Shown piece after piece: positions 62,549 through 64,000 of a DNA stretch of 64,000 bases (position 1 is its first letter; the number at the start of each line of letters is the position of its first letter). Under the pieces are notes generated by a model. The model searched no databases. It had not been told where the DNA came from and saw only the letters and a program-made list of their open reading frames with translations. The position numbers were made by a program, and so were the translations under genes. Origin of the DNA: Coprobacillus cateniformis (GTDB taxonomy: Bacteria; Bacillota_I; Bacilli_A; Erysipelotrichales; Coprobacillaceae); NCBI RefSeq assembly GCF_009767585.1, contig NZ_WSNW01000001.1:1952090-2016089 (forward strand), written 5' to 3'.

Positions 62549-62615
62549 ATTTCCACTTTTAAATGGAAATGTCTGGAAGATAGTATTTGTCAATTTCCAA
62601 ATCATGTGGAAATTG
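62549..62615. promoter_or_regulatory. Two TTTCCA dyads between regulator and PTS operon
   Basis: Dyad 1: ATTTCCA (62549-62555), 8 bases, TGGAAAT (62564-62570). Dyad 2: CAATTTCCA (62591-62599), 7 bases, TGGAAATTG (62607-62615). Both share TTTCCA-N7/8-TGGAAA and are probably activator sites for the PRD regulator. Confidence 0.75.
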
Positions 62616-62677
62616 GTTTGGTTGTTATGCTTGATGAAAAGGCGTAAACTGAAATTGTCGAAAGGGAGGTGTAATGA

Positions 62678-63124
62678 ATGTTGAATGAAGATTATATTTT
62701 CTTAGATGTTGAAGAAAGTACAAAAGAAAATGTTCTTCGCTTTATCTGTGAAAAAGCTAAGCAATTTCATATTACAGATCAAGAAGAAGATTTATATATT
62801 GATTTTATGAATCGTGAGGCAGAATTTCCAACTGGGTTGCAGGACGGTTTTGCAATTCCACATGCTAGAACAGAGCGTGTCAAGAAAATTGCAATTATGT
62901 ATTTAAGAACAAAGCAAGGAATTGAATGGGGAACGTTAGATGACAAAAAAGTCAATTATATGTTTGCATTATTGGTTCCAGCAAATTATGAAGGAAATAT
63001 TCATTTACAAATGATTTCAACGTTAGCTACTTGTCTATTAGAAGATGATTTTAAAGAGAAAGTCAAATCATCATGTGATAGGGCAGAGTTAAAAAAATAT
63101 ATACAAGAGAAAATGGAGGGATAG
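62678..63124 (+). CDS. PTS fructose-family EIIA
   Basis: The 148-residue protein has the phosphorylation site in FPTGLQDGFAIPHART and follows GGGAGG eight bases upstream. It receives phosphate from HPr and passes it to the EIIB encoded two bases downstream. The sugar (fructose, mannitol-like or other) is not certain. Confidence 0.92.
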   Translation: MLNEDYIFLDVEESTKENVLRFICEKAKQFHITDQEEDLYIDFMNREAEFPTGLQDGFAIPHARTERVKKIAIMYLRTKQGIEWGTLDDKKVNYMFALLVPANYEGNIHLQMISTLATCLLEDDFKEKVKSSCDRAELKKYIQEKMEG

Positions 63125-63126
63125 TC

Positions 63127-63444
63127 ATGAAAATTGTTGGTATTTCTGCTTGTCCAGCAGGCTTAGCTCATACACCAATGGCAGCAAAAGCTTTAGAAAA
63201 AGCTGGGGCAAGTCTTGGGTATGATATTAAGATGGAACAACAGGGAAGCATGGGGCAAGTCAACACAATTACAGAGGAGGAAGCCAAAGCTGCTGATTTT
63301 GTAATTATAGCATCAGATCAAAAAATATCGGGTATGGAAAGATTTGATGGAAAGCCAGTGATTCGTGTTGATATTACAACTTGTATCAAGGCTCCAGAAG
63401 CAGTGATTAAAAAGTGTGTAAAAGCTGTTGAAAGCAAAAAATAA
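63127..63444 (+). CDS. PTS fructose-family EIIB
   Basis: The 105-residue protein has the phospho-Cys motif SACPAGLAHTPMAAKALEKA, characteristic of fructose EIIB, and ends KCVKAVESKK. It is two bases after EIIA. Confidence 0.93.
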   Translation: MKIVGISACPAGLAHTPMAAKALEKAGASLGYDIKMEQQGSMGQVNTITEEEAKAADFVIIASDQKISGMERFDGKPVIRVDITTCIKAPEAVIKKCVKAVESKK

Positions 63445-63507
63445 GCAATCTAACTGTACGGAGTTAAATTGCTTAGACACATAATGAGAAATGTGCACTC
63501 TCATTAT
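63443..63507 (+). other. Two consecutive hairpins between EIIB and EIIC
   Basis: Hairpin 1: AAGCAATCTAACT (63443-63455) with AGTTAAATTGCTT (63462-63474), one mismatch. Hairpin 2: ATAATGAGA (63481-63489) with TCTCATTAT (63499-63507), perfect. No T run follows either, so they are more likely RNA-processing or stability elements than terminators. Confidence 0.65.
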
Positions 63508-63540
63508 AACACAAATCAAATAAAGAGAGGATAGGAAAAG

Positions 63541-64000
63541 ATGAAAAAGTTTTTTAAAGAAGCAAAAGGTCATTTGATGACTGGTATTGGTTATATGCTT
63601 CCATTAATTATTGGAGCATCATTAGTTGTTGCGATTCCAAAATTAATTGGTGTTGCTATGGGGATTAATAGTTTAGATATTTATGCAGAAAAAGAAGGAT
63701 TCTTACACATTCTTTACTTGTTAGAACAAGTTGGATGGACAGGAATTGGTTTAGTCAATACAGTATTGGGTGGATTTATTGCCTATTCGATTGCTGATAA
63801 ACCAGCCATTGGGGCAGGTTTAATTGGTGGTGCTTTAGCATCAAATACAAAAGCTGGATTCTTAGGTGCTGTTGTGGCAGCGTTCATTGCTGGATATGTT
63901 GTCAAATGGTGTAAAGAACATATTCATTTACCAGATTCTATGCAACAAATGATGCCACTTGTTATTACACCTTTCTTAGCAACAGGAGCAGTTGCGATTA
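63541..64000 (+). CDS. PTS fructose-family EIIC, 5' part (runs off the window)
   Basis: The first 153 codons encode membrane segments typical of fructose EIIC: HLMTGIGYMLPLIIGASLVV, GGFIAYSIADKPAIGAGLIG, TKAGFLGAVVAAFIAGYVVK. It starts MKKFFKEAK after AGAGAGGA. The gene continues past 64000. It would transport the sugar phosphorylated by the EIIA/EIIB encoded before it. Confidence 0.92.
   Translation, partial: MKKFFKEAKGHLMTGIGYMLPLIIGASLVVAIPKLIGVAMGINSLDIYAEKEGFLHILYLLEQVGWTGIGLVNTVLGGFIAYSIADKPAIGAGLIGGALASNTKAGFLGAVVAAFIAGYVVKWCKEHIHLPDSMQQMMPLVITPFLATGAVAI

Overview
The window is AT-rich, has dense gene packing, and uses strong AGGAGG-type ribosome binding sites. It carries many PTS, PRD and AraC genes, a bile-salt-hydrolase-type gene, AddAB, and glutamine-dependent NadE. 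This suggests a gut Firmicute of the Erysipelotrichia/Coprobacillaceae type; that is an inference from gene content and composition, not a database match. No rRNA, tRNA or CRISPR array was seen.

Layout. (1) 1-7.25 kb: a frameshifted choloylglycine-hydrolase gene, then a beta-glucoside locus (orphan PTS EIIC, esterase, GH1 phospho-glycosidase, AraC regulator, ROK kinase, ChbG-type deacetylase). (2) 7.24-9.13 kb: an IS1182-like element that supplies the stop codon of the deacetylase gene. (3) 9.2-16.1 kb: a C39-like lipoprotein, an NTF2-like protein and a second sugar locus (AraC, esterase, EIIC, GH3). (4) 16.1-18.7 kb: gene remnants, an unannotated 44-residue peptide gene, a LytTR/DUF3021 pair and a nitroreductase. 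(5) 18.8-29.6 kb: a WG-repeat lipoprotein, a membrane-anchored methyltransferase, HPr, an SdpR/SdpI pair with a perfect 24-bp operator, an ABC exporter, an MBL hydrolase, a divergent LysR/YeiH pair and a two-headed GntR regulator. (6) 29.6-45 kb: two two-component systems, a TVP38 protein, an Rpn nuclease, an HD protein, a YczE-like protein, YbaK, phosphoglucomutase, a YtrA-type ABC operon and NadE. (7) 45-51.5 kb: addBA. (8) 51.5-55.5 kb: an accessory patch with a par/Fst-type type I toxin-antitoxin locus, a fused kinase/acetyltransferase scar, and a Crp-nucleotidyltransferase-aminoacyl-tRNA-synthetase-like cassette whose Crp gene is frameshifted at an 8-base homopolymer. (9) 55.5-59.6 kb: asnA and thrCB. 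(10) 59.6-60.5 kb: two tandem copies of a second type I toxin locus. (11) 60.5-64 kb: a PRD regulator divergent from a fructose-family PTS operon that runs off the window.

How the genes fit together. The two beta-glucoside loci share an AGCGCTA operator core, each pairs an EIIC with an esterase and a glycosidase, and neither has its own EIIA or EIIB. With the ROK kinase and ChbG-type deacetylase they look suited to acylated or N-acetylated beta-glycosides. HPr (ptsH) and the PRD-regulated fructose PTS belong to the same phosphotransfer network. The most interesting non-obvious material is the set of small genes and RNAs: the Fst-type locus, the duplicated holin-like toxin locus, the 44-residue peptide by the LytTR gene, and the tRNA-synthetase-like/nucleotidyltransferase pair.
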